A stretch of 33,973 bases of DNA from JACDDK01 sp038198445 (GTDB lineage Bacteria > Actinomycetota > Rubrobacteria > Rubrobacterales > Rubrobacteraceae), in contig JBBPZZ010000064.1 of assembly GCA_038198445.1 (NCBI GenBank), positions 1 to 33,973 on the forward strand. Direction: 5' to 3'. Positions 1-7,345 of the stretch are shown one piece after another. Position numbers and translations under genes: made by a program. Positions within the stretch are counted from its first letter, which is position 1. Each line of letters opens with the position of its first letter. The notes beneath the pieces are model-generated. The model saw only the letters and a program-made list of their open reading frames with translations. It was not told where the DNA came from and made no database searches.

Positions 1-1
1 A

Positions 2-2575
2 CAACTATCCTCGCGAGGTATGCGCAGACGCGGCCAGAAGATCCCGGCGCGACGCGGGCACTTCGTAGACGTGCGGACCCTCGCCGGAGCCTTACTCAGT
101 GGATCATGGTCGCTAGAAAAGTTGGCAAAACATCTGGGAGCCGAGCATAAAAAGCTGGAGGCTGAGGAGCATGGAGGCCGGCTGAACCAAGAGTACATAC
201 AGTATGCCGTTCGAGATGTGCAGGCTACCTGGGAGTGCTTCGAGCGGCTGAATAAGCAGTACGAGGGCTACGGGCTTACCGAGACACCGGTAGACAAGAT
301 CTACAGCGAGGCCAGCCTCGGGAAAGCGTACCTCAAGCAGATGGGAGTAAAGCCGTGGCGAGATCAACCAGACTTCCTGCCAGAGCTTCTGGGCATCATC
401 ATGAGCACCTACTACGGCGGTCGCTCGGAGGTTCACATCCGTCGAGAGATCGCACGGATACTCTATTGTGACTTTCTCTCCATGTACCCCACGGTATGCG
501 CTCTCATGGGCTTATGGCACTTTGTGACTGCCAAACGCATGGAACGCCGAGGTGCCGCTACCGAGGTGCGGGAGTTTCTGGAGCAAGTCACCGTGAACGA
601 TCTACAGAAGCCGGAAACGTGGCCGATACTCCGTAGCATCGTGCAGGTGCAGCCGGATGGTGATGTGTTTCCGGTGCGCAGCGAATATGGCGGCGATAGT
701 CAGTACACTATCGGGACCAACCATCTTACTGCTGACCATCCCATATGGTTTACCCTCGCGGATTGCGTGGCGAGCAAACTGCTCACGGACAAAGTTCCCG
801 AAGTACTTCAGGCGATACGCTTCGATCCGGTGGGCAAGCAAGCGGATCTCCAATCTATCGACATCGCAGGCAAGGCCGACTATCGCATAGATCCGTACGA
901 AGACGACTTCTACAAGCAGCTCATAGATCTACGGTCGGCGGTCAATGACGATCTCAAAAGATCGAAGAACGCCGATGACGCAGCACGGGTGTCCGAACTC
1001 GACGCCGAGCAACTTGCCCTGAAGATCTGCGCGAACGCCACTAGCTACGGCATCTTCGTAGAGTTGAATGTAGATGAGCAAGACAAGTTCCAAGAGGTTA
1101 CGTGCTACGGAGCGAGCGGAGCAGGATTCGCCGCCCGCGTGCGCAACATCGAAGAACCGGGACGCTACTTCCATCCCTTGCTGGCGACCTTCATCACTGG
1201 AGGAGCGAGATTGATGCTGGCGATGGCAGAACGTCTTGCAACCGATGCTGGCATCACGTGGGCTTTCTGCGACACCGACAGCATGACGCTGGCGAAGCCC
1301 GAGGAAATGGGCGAGGCAGACTTTTTGGAGAAATCCAAGCGTGTACAGAATTGGTTCACTGCCCTGAATCCTTACGAGAAGAAAGGCCCACTCTTCAAAA
1401 TTGAAGACGCGAACTATCAGATTGAGCGCGGGAAGAAAACCGACCAGTTGGAACCTCTGTACTGCTTCGCAGTATCGGCCAAACGATACGCCTTGTTCAA
1501 CCTCAACAAACGAGGCCAACAGATAATGCGCAAGGTTTCGGCGCACGGGCTCGGGCATCTTCTCCTGCCATACGACAAGGGCGAAGCGCCAAAGAAGATC
1601 CCGAAACCAACCGTGTCCTTATCCGACCTCGGAGGCGTGGAACGCTGGCAGCACGACCTTTGGTACTGCATCGTTCAGGCTGCTCTGAAGGATACCCCAG
1701 AGCAGGTAAAGCTCGACGATTTGCCAGGGCTCCGTAGACCTGCCGTAAGCCGATACGCGGCAACCACCCCGAATCTGCTGCGATGGTTCAAGAAGTACAA
1801 CGTGGAAAAACCATATCGGGATCAGGTCAGGCCCTTCGGATTCTTGCTCGCCCTCCAGTCTCATTTCGTAGCTTCAAGCAAAAAAGCTACAAGGCCGGTA
1901 TCCCCCTACGACAAGGATCTGGAGAAGGCCGCCGAGGTTTGCTTTGATCGGGATACTGATAGTCCGATGGTGAGAGACTATCTCAAGAGCTACCAGGAGA
2001 CGCTGGCCCAGTATCATTTACATCCTGAAGCAAAATTCTTGGATGGCGACTACACAGACATTGGTGTCACGAGCAGGCGGCATATCTACACTACAGCTAT
2101 CGAATACATCGGTAAGGAGGCTAACCGCTGGGAAGAGCAATTCTACCTGGGACTCGAATCGGAAGCACAAACTGAATATGGCGTTGCACCCGAAGACTAT
2201 GAACAAATCCTCGATTTAGTTACGCGAGCATGCAAGAAATTCGGGCAGCGGGCGCTTGCTAAGGCTGCCCGCGTCTCATTGCGCGAAGTATCTGCGGTGC
2301 TCCATAGTGGACGCAATACCGTCCCTATTACGCTAGCAAAGCTGTACCGCGCAATACCCAGACTTGAGGCAGCGTTCTTAGAGAAAATTGAGCATACGCA
2401 AGATGTATTGAATGAGGTAAAGGTCTGCTGCCACAGGAGTGGCCTACGGCGGTTCGCCGCTCACGCGGGGGTGGATCAGGCGAACCTCGCACGTATCTTA
2501 AGCGGTCGGCGCAAGCCAAGCGAAGCTATATTGGCGAAATTGGAGTTGGCGTTGAAGAGATTTCAGGATATCTGA
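2..2575 (+). CDS. Family B DNA polymerase-like protein, 5' end cut by window
   Basis: The reading frame is open to the first base of the window, so the true start lies upstream; the first ATG is at 20. Numbering from that ATG, YAVRD (62-66) fits the Exo III motif of a DEDDy 3'-5' exonuclease. STYYGG (about 129-134) fits the YxGG linker. Polymerase motif A is DFLSMYP (151-157), motif B is K335...N339...YG344 and motif C is CDTDS (417-421). All the key acidic residues of the polymerase site are present, so an active DNA polymerase is likely; Exo I and II should lie off the window. The C-terminus carries two lambda-repressor-like helix-turn-helix units at about 730-790 and 797-848. Bacteria normally replicate with family C enzymes, and family B members are often on mobile or defence-related DNA. 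It faces the nuclease-like gene at 2620-4038 across 44 bases. Codon use is more A/T-ending than in the genes after 4435. The biological role is unknown. Confidence 0.85.
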   Translation, partial: QLSSRGMRRRGQKIPARRGHFVDVRTLAGALLSGSWSLEKLAKHLGAEHKKLEAEEHGGRLNQEYIQYAVRDVQATWECFERLNKQYEGYGLTETPVDKIYSEASLGKAYLKQMGVKPWRDQPDFLPELLGIIMSTYYGGRSEVHIRREIARILYCDFLSMYPTVCALMGLWHFVTAKRMERRGAATEVREFLEQVTVNDLQKPETWPILRSIVQVQPDGDVFPVRSEYGGDSQYTIGTNHLTADHPIWFTLADCVASKLLTDKVPEVLQAIRFDPVGKQADLQSIDIAGKADYRIDPYEDDFYKQLIDLRSAVNDDLKRSKNADDAARVSELDAEQLALKICANATSYGIFVELNVDEQDKFQEVTCYGASGAGFAARVRNIEEPGRYFHPLLATFITGGARLMLAMAERLATDAGITWAFCDTDSMTLAKPEEMGEADFLEKSKRVQNWFTALNPYEKKGPLFKIEDANYQIERGKKTDQLEPLYCFAVSAKRYALFNLNKRGQQIMRKVSAHGLGHLLLPYDKGEAPKKIPKPTVSLSDLGGVERWQHDLWYCIVQAALKDTPEQVKLDDLPGLRRPAVSRYAATTPNLLRWFKKYNVEKPYRDQVRPFGFLLALQSHFVASSKKATRPVSPYDKDLEKAAEVCFDRDTDSPMVRDYLKSYQETLAQYHLHPEAKFLDGDYTDIGVTSRRHIYTTAIEYIGKEANRWEEQFYLGLESEAQTEYGVAPEDYEQILDLVTRACKKFGQRALAKAARVSLREVSAVLHSGRNTVPITLAKLYRAIPRLEAAFLEKIEHTQDVLNEVKVCCHRSGLRRFAAHAGVDQANLARILSGRRKPSEAILAKLELALKRFQDI

Positions 2576-2619
2576 CTCACAATCAAACAATATGGATAAT
2601 TCCGCAGGAGTTGCCCAGA

Positions 2620-4038
2620 TCATATATTGGATGCAGACGGCTTGCGTCGTGCGTCAACCAAAGCATATCTCAAGTGCTTATGGTGCCTGCTAGCAGCAGC
2701 CGAGACTACGTTTGGAAGTTCCAGCACACGCTGCTTCTGGCCTTTCGTATCACGGTATCTGACTGCCATGAACCAACCATCATTAACGTCGTCACTCACC
2801 ATATAACTCGGAAGCTGCTCCTGTAGGCCATGCCAGAATTGTCCACTATGAACTTTCTTGACTTCGAGATGTGCTCTTCTCTCGTAGCCGTTCGAGAACT
2901 TAAAATCGACCGGTCCGCGCCCAAGATCCACTTCCGCATCTAGCACTACTCTGTTAGCTTCGCAATAGTGTTTAGCGATGCCTCGGAATAGTAACTGAAC
3001 CGCATGTTCTGGTTTCTCATTAGTGCCGTCCCATAGGAGATACCATCCGCCCTGCTCTTCGACGAAGAGCTTGAACTGGTTAACGACTTTATCTATGACT
3101 CGAAAGAACTCTTCTTTAGTCTGCGGTACCTCAAAAGCTATAGGGTGATCCGAAACATACGCTCTGGACGCCGGGTCCCACTGGTAGACGCCTTCGGGAT
3201 CAGCCGAAAGGTCGTATGAAGCCACAGATTCGCCTTCTTTACGGATAGTCCATTCACGAACGAAGTCCGGGTTACTACGAGCGGACCGGACAATGGTTTG
3301 TTTATCGACATTGCCGAGCACTTCATAGTTCATGTCCGTACGAAGACGCTCGTTCTCGTAGGCATCCCACCAGTCGTCGGCATTCAAGATGGGCAGTTTG
3401 TTAAGGAACCGCTCGGGAACCAGTAGTATTGGCCCATTGGTAAACGGATTGGTAGGTAGATCGACTTCAGCACTAGACCATCGCAATCTTCCGCTGTCGT
3501 AAGCGCCGGATCTAACTGTGTGGCGTCCGGTAGGCAAATCATGTGTAGCGGCTACTGATTGTGTGTACTCGATCAAACGAGGTTTCAGGATCGTGCAAGT
3601 CATATCCGAGATGCGATCAGCGCCGATACCTTCCTCAAAAATTCCTAATTCCTCGAAGTGCTGTATATCTTCGATGCCACGACGTATGGACTCAGCGATT
3701 AATCTCGCTACTATGGATGCAAAACCGCGACCCGAACCCGCACCGCTTGTCCCGCGTCGCGTATAACCAAGACATAATTCCCTCGGTTCCGTAAAGGCGA
3801 GTAGATCAACCGCCTTGCGATACCGTACGCTGTTTGGATTAAGGTTTCCTTCTGCAATTAAGCGGAAGCAAAGGTTGAAATGGTCGATTATACGTGAGTG
3901 AGCATCGGCCCAAAACCCTGATTCTTCCTTGAAGATCAGGAAAGGATCGACGAAGATTTTAGTATCATCATCAAGTATCGGGTTAAACCAATCGTCACTT
4001 TTTCCCCTTGTTACTTGAAACTGCTCGCCGAAAAGCAA
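2620..4038 (-). CDS. Uncharacterised protein with C-terminal RecB-like PD-(D/E)XK nuclease domain
   Basis: 472 aa from a TTG start at 4038, with a G-rich stretch (GGGTAGG) a few bases upstream; no better start is visible. I do not recognise the family as a whole. The C-terminal third shows a restriction-endonuclease-like core: E369, then GPVD (D378), then LEVKK (E392-V-K394), then QLPSY (Q408...Y412). The order D...ExK...QxxxY is the pattern of RecB/Cas4-type nucleases. The N-terminal 300 residues are rich in acidic and aromatic residues, with no motif I can name. One element, DDDTKIFVDPFLIF (23-36), looks conserved in style. No signal peptide or membrane segment is seen. It is convergent with the polymerase gene, and its promoter region borders the presumed leader side of the CRISPR array. 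A DNA-cleaving defence or mobile-element function is an inference from the motifs and neighbours. Confidence 0.8.
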   Translation of the reverse strand: MLFGEQFQVTRGKSDDWFNPILDDDTKIFVDPFLIFKEESGFWADAHSRIIDHFNLCFRLIAEGNLNPNSVRYRKAVDLLAFTEPRELCLGYTRRGTSGAGSGRGFASIVARLIAESIRRGIEDIQHFEELGIFEEGIGADRISDMTCTILKPRLIEYTQSVAATHDLPTGRHTVRSGAYDSGRLRWSSAEVDLPTNPFTNGPILLVPERFLNKLPILNADDWWDAYENERLRTDMNYEVLGNVDKQTIVRSARSNPDFVREWTIRKEGESVASYDLSADPEGVYQWDPASRAYVSDHPIAFEVPQTKEEFFRVIDKVVNQFKLFVEEQGGWYLLWDGTNEKPEHAVQLLFRGIAKHYCEANRVVLDAEVDLGRGPVDFKFSNGYERRAHLEVKKVHSGQFWHGLQEQLPSYMVSDDVNDGWFMAVRYRDTKGQKQRVLELPNVVSAAASRHHKHLRYALVDARRKPSASNI

Positions 4039-4039
4039 A

Positions 4040-4253
4040 ATGTCCTACCCTTGTAGCTAACAAGAATGAGATATTCACTTTAGCATAGGACACAAAATAG
4101 TTTTACAGTGGAGCTGACAAGAAACCCTAAGAAACTTGAGCATCCGGCGTAGAGCGCGCACTACTAGCAAAGCCAGACGGAACCATTCGCACTAGAGAGA
4201 CAGTGTGGTCGAAAGCGTTACCAATCGGCGTTGTCACTATACCCCACGCGCCT
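4040..4253. other. A/T-rich stretch, possible CRISPR leader and promoter of the nuclease gene
   Basis: 214 bases without a gene. The part from about 4040 to 4140 is clearly richer in A/T than its surroundings, as expected for a CRISPR leader. It must also hold the promoter of the minus-strand gene ending at 2620. The degenerate repeat is at the far (3') end of the array, which places the leader on this side. No further repeat copy was seen here. Leader function is inferred from position and composition only. Confidence 0.35.
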
Positions 4254-4433
4254 GTTGCGCCCGGCCTTCGGGTCGGGCGAGGATTGGAACTTCCGCCTGG
4301 ACGATAACCCGGTGCTTTCGCAAGAGGTTGCGCCCGGCCTTCGGGTCGGGCGAGGATTGGAACTTGCTCGTGGGAGCCCTGTACTAGATGCGCGTAGTTG
4401 CGCCCGGCCTTCGGGTCGGGCGAGGATTGCGAC
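4254..4433 (+). CRISPR. Minimal CRISPR array: three 37-bp repeats, two spacers
   Basis: Repeats lie at 4254-4290, 4327-4363 and 4397-4433. The first two are identical. The third differs at two positions near its end (GGATTGGAAC becomes GGATTGCGAC), the usual sign of the leader-distal repeat. Spacers are 36 bp (4291-4326) and 33 bp (4364-4396). Each repeat starts GTTGCGCC and holds an 8-bp stem (GCCCGGCC paired with GGTCGGGC, one G-U) closed by a TTCG tetraloop. The 3' end GATTGGAAC resembles the ATTGAAAC-type handle seen in many type I and type III repeats. No cas gene is in the window, so subtype cannot be assigned. The array ends one base before the stop codon of the gene on the other strand. 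Confidence 0.9.
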
Positions 4434-4434
4434 C

Positions 4435-5676
4435 TTACACTTCGAGCACCTCGCTAAGATTCACCAAGAAGCTGGAGACTTCCTCGCGGGTGTTGTAGTG
4501 GGCCATGCCGATGCGGAGTGCGCCGCCTGATTCTTCGAGACCGAGCCGCTCCATCAAGACGAGCGCGTAGTAGTTGCCGTTCCAGAGGTTGTAGCCTCTT
4601 TTGCCCATTGCGGTGGCGAGTTCTCTTGGGGTATGGCTGTCGGCGGTGATCGCGAAGGTCGGCACGCGCTGATCCAGCCGGTCCGTGTCCTGGATGCCGT
4701 GGAGCCGAACAGGCAACTGTTGGAGACCTTCGATCAACTGGCGCGACAACTCCTGTTCGTAGCTGGATATATCTTGCATCGCGGCTTCGAGACGCTTGCG
4801 GCGGCTTGTTCCACCGTCGTCTGAAGCGAGTGAGGCCAGGTACTCGACGGCCGCCGTGGTTCCGGCCATCGCTTCGAAGTTCCCGGTCCCGGTCTCCCAT
4901 TTGTGGGGAGGGTCGTCTTTTGCGGGACGGACTTTGTAGGCTTCGAGGCGCTCGGAGTGGTCGAGGCGGCTGTAGAGGACGCCGGCGTGCGGGCCGAAGA
5001 ACTTGTACGGGGAGCAGACGAGGAAGTCACAGTCGATCTCCCGCACGTCGATCAGGCCGTGCAGCGCGTACTGGACGGCGTCTATGTACACTAGCGCTCC
5101 GGCGTCGTGGGCCATTTGGGTGAGGCGACGAACGTCGTTGATCGTGCCGACGGCGTTGGAGGCGTAGGTGAAGGCCGCTATGCGCGTGCGCTCGCCGAGG
5201 GCGTCCTGGAAGCTCTGGATGTCGAGGGTACAGTCTTCGGGGTTTATGTCGGCCCAGCGGACTTTCAGGCCGAGGTCTCGGGCCAGGAGGAGCCAGGGTG
5301 CTACGTTGGCGTCGTGATCGAGGTTGGTCAGAAGGATCTCATCTCCCTCCCGCAACTCGCGCGCCAGAGCGCGGCTGAGGCTGAAGGTGAGCGAGGTCAT
5401 GTTCGCGCCGAAGGAGACCTCCTCTGGGTGTTCCGCGCCCACGAAGTCGGCCATCGCCTCGTGGGCCTCTTTTATTACGGCGTCCGTCCGCTCGCTGACG
5501 GCGAATGCTCCTCCGACGTTGGAGCTGCCGTAGGTCAGGTACTCCGTCATGGCGTCGATGACTTCCCGCGGGGCCTGCGTGCCACCGGGGTTGTCGAAGA
5601 AGACCGGAGCGCCGGGCCGCGACAGCGCCGGGAACCGCTTGCGGCAATGGGTGAGGGTGTCGTGTGTCTGTCTCAA
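4435..5676 (-). CDS. Class V aminotransferase-fold protein, cysteine desulfurase-like without the catalytic Cys
   Basis: 413 aa, PLP-dependent fold type I. Visible residues are H121 (NLDHD), D199 (VYIDAVQ) and the Schiff-base lysine K225 in CSPYKFFGPH. Overall it matches the group often named 'cysteine desulfurase-like protein', related to isopenicillin N epimerase and kynureninase. The C-terminal segment that in SufS carries the persulfide cysteine (HHCAQPL type) reads GNYYALVLMERLGL here, with no Cys. Sulfur transfer by the classic route is therefore unlikely and the substrate is unknown. The start is TTG at 5676, supported by GGAGA five bases upstream. It overlaps the TGA of the sulfotransferase gene, so the two are probably translationally coupled. 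It is the last gene of the operon. Its stop codon abuts the CRISPR array, whose inverted hairpin might act as a 3' stabiliser. Confidence 0.88.
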   Translation of the reverse strand: MRQTHDTLTHCRKRFPALSRPGAPVFFDNPGGTQAPREVIDAMTEYLTYGSSNVGGAFAVSERTDAVIKEAHEAMADFVGAEHPEEVSFGANMTSLTFSLSRALARELREGDEILLTNLDHDANVAPWLLLARDLGLKVRWADINPEDCTLDIQSFQDALGERTRIAAFTYASNAVGTINDVRRLTQMAHDAGALVYIDAVQYALHGLIDVREIDCDFLVCSPYKFFGPHAGVLYSRLDHSERLEAYKVRPAKDDPPHKWETGTGNFEAMAGTTAAVEYLASLASDDGGTSRRKRLEAAMQDISSYEQELSRQLIEGLQQLPVRLHGIQDTDRLDQRVPTFAITADSHTPRELATAMGKRGYNLWNGNYYALVLMERLGLEESGGALRIGMAHYNTREEVSSFLVNLSEVLEV

Positions 5677-6410
5677 GGGGTCTCCTGTCCGATGATGGCG
5701 TGCTTCCTCAGCCTATTGTAGAGAGGCGCGCATTCCTGCAGCAGGGGCTTTAATCTCTCCGGGAAGGGAGCGGTCTTCGGCCGGTATTCTCCGAAGGCGG
5801 TTGAGGCGTGGACGTTACCGTACCAGTGCTTCGCCCACACGCCGTCTTCGGGCTTCGGGCCGGGAGGCCAGTGGAGCATGGCTTCCTCGAAGGGGATGCC
5901 GAGCGCGCCGCACGTCTGCCGCAGTACACCTTCCGGGTTTAGCAGTAGATCTCTGGCGTCCAGGATTATGGGCGTTTCCCCTCTAGCGAGGACGATTTCG
6001 AGGATCTCCAGCTGCTGTTTTAGTCCGGTGTCTCGCAGTATGGGGTCAGGCATTTGTTTGACCAGGGACGGTAACATCTCTCTCGGGTCCCGGATCAACA
6101 ACACGTTCGAGGTCCCTGCGAGAAAACCCCGGTCGAGCCGCACCAGATGATGCGCCATGTTCTTGAAGAAGTGGACCTCCCGCTCGCAAGGACCAAGGAT
6201 CGTCTCTCGCACGACCCGTTCGCCGTCGCAGTCCATCTCCGCCATGACTTCTCTATCTCCCGGATGCGCGGCGCCCGTCACCTTGAGGTAGTGGCCGTAG
6301 AGAGGCTCGTCCACCACGATCGTGTCGGAGCGCTGCCGGAACGAGTACATCAGCGCCGTCGAAACGTTGCGCGGGCCGGAGCACATCGACAGCTTGAGAC
6401 AGCCGCTCAC
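5673..6410 (-). CDS. Sulfotransferase family protein
   Basis: 245 aa from a GTG that overlaps the TGA of the upstream aminotransferase (GTGA). The N-terminal SGPRNVSTALMYSF fits the 5'-phosphosulfate-binding loop of PAPS-dependent sulfotransferases. LLIRDPREMLPSL (about residues 124-136) fits the 3'-phosphate-binding segment with its conserved Arg-Asp-Pro and Ser. No membrane segment is seen, so a cytosolic enzyme is likely. The acceptor is unknown. Its position between a class IV and a class V aminotransferase-fold enzyme, with overlapping genes on both sides, suggests an amino-acid-derived acceptor, but that is inference. A P-loop kinase-like activity cannot be ruled out from sequence alone. 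Confidence 0.85.
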   Translation of the reverse strand: MSGCLKLSMCSGPRNVSTALMYSFRQRSDTIVVDEPLYGHYLKVTGAAHPGDREVMAEMDCDGERVVRETILGPCEREVHFFKNMAHHLVRLDRGFLAGTSNVLLIRDPREMLPSLVKQMPDPILRDTGLKQQLEILEIVLARGETPIILDARDLLLNPEGVLRQTCGALGIPFEEAMLHWPPGPKPEDGVWAKHWYGNVHASTAFGEYRPKTAPFPERLKPLLQECAPLYNRLRKHAIIGQETP

Positions 6411-7318
6411 GCCGTTGCTTCGTCCACTGCGGCTTTATAGAGCTCGCTCAGGAGGGCGGTTAATGCTCCGCGTTCGCCGCCTCCGATAGCGCGCCCGTCC
6501 ACCTCGACGACGGGCGTCAGGCTGCCGAAGGTCCCGGTGACGAACGCCTCTTCGGCGTCGTACACCTCCGTGAGGGAGAAGGCGCGTTCGTGGACGGGGA
6601 TGTCGTTGGCCTTGCACAGCTCTATGATCATGCGGCGGGTGATGCCGTTCAGGCAGTAGTGGCCGGTGGAGGTCCACACCTCGCCGCGCCGGACGATGAA
6701 GAAGTTGGTGGCGTTGCAGGTAGCGACGGCGCCGGTCGGGTCGAGCATCAGGGCTTCGTCCGCGCCGGCCTTGATAGCCTGGATCAAAGCCACCACCTCG
6801 TGCAGCTTGCTGTGACAATTGAGCCTCTGGTCCAGCGTGTCCGGCGGCGGACGATGCACCGTCGAAGTGAAGAGCCGGACGCCTCGCTCCTTCACCTCCG
6901 GGTCGGCGACCTTGTGCTCGGCGATGATGACGATGTTGGGGCCTCCGACTACCAGGCGCGGGTCCTGCGAGGGCGTCTTCTTGTCGCCGCGCGTCACCAT
7001 CAGGCGTAGGTGGATGTCCGTCGTCATGCCGTTCACCCGGACCGTCTCGTGGAGGGCGGCTGTTATATCCTCGCGTGTCTTTCCGATGTCGAGGTCGATG
7101 GCCTTCGCGCCCTGGAAGAGCCGGTCCAGGTGCATCTCCAGGAAGGCGAACTTGCCGTCGTGCAGCCGGATGCCTTCCCAGACGCCGTCGCCCACGAGGT
7201 AGCCGGAGTCGAAGACGGAGATCCTTGCCTCGTCCGTCGGATGGAACTCGCCGTTGATGTAGACGAGGACGTTGGCGTTGCGCTCGTCCGGTACAGCCTC
7301 GTGCGTGCCTCTGGACAA
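6407..7318 (-). CDS. Class IV (branched-chain/D-amino acid type) aminotransferase
   Basis: PLP fold type IV. Residues are numbered from the longest frame (TTG at 7336). YINGEFHP is the usual start of the fold, with VFDSGYLVGDGVWEG (41-55) after it. HSKLHE carries the Schiff-base lysine K177. The phosphate-binding TGTFGSLTPV lies at 267-276. I prefer the TTG at 7318 (303 aa), which has AGGAAGGA seven bases upstream; TTG 7336 has no ribosome binding site. The segment that should hold the glutamate contacting the PLP ring nitrogen reads VATCNATNFF, with Thr206 at the Glu position. The family's usual reaction is amino-group transfer to 2-oxoglutarate from branched-chain or D-amino acids. The odd residue and the sulfotransferase neighbour make ilvE a doubtful name. 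It follows the M32 peptidase by a short gap. Confidence 0.87.
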   Translation of the reverse strand: MSRGTHEAVPDERNANVLVYINGEFHPTDEARISVFDSGYLVGDGVWEGIRLHDGKFAFLEMHLDRLFQGAKAIDLDIGKTREDITAALHETVRVNGMTTDIHLRLMVTRGDKKTPSQDPRLVVGGPNIVIIAEHKVADPEVKERGVRLFTSTVHRPPPDTLDQRLNCHSKLHEVVALIQAIKAGADEALMLDPTGAVATCNATNFFIVRRGEVWTSTGHYCLNGITRRMIIELCKANDIPVHERAFSLTEVYDAEEAFVTGTFGSLTPVVEVDGRAIGGGERGALTALLSELYKAAVDEATA

Positions 7319-7345
7319 AGTAGTTTCCTTCCTCAAGCTAAAGCC

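Noticed and set aside
929..1558. 209-codon minus-strand frame inside the polymerase gene
   Set aside because: It overlaps polymerase motifs B and C on the coding strand and shows no domain of its own.
2..2575. Protein-primed type of family B polymerase
   Set aside because: No TPR1/TPR2 insertions typical of protein-primed enzymes were recognised between motifs A, B and C, although the N-terminal part is missing.
4231..4530. Open frame running through the CRISPR repeats
   Set aside because: It encodes the repeated peptide produced by the repeats and then runs antisense to the class V gene; no start signal.
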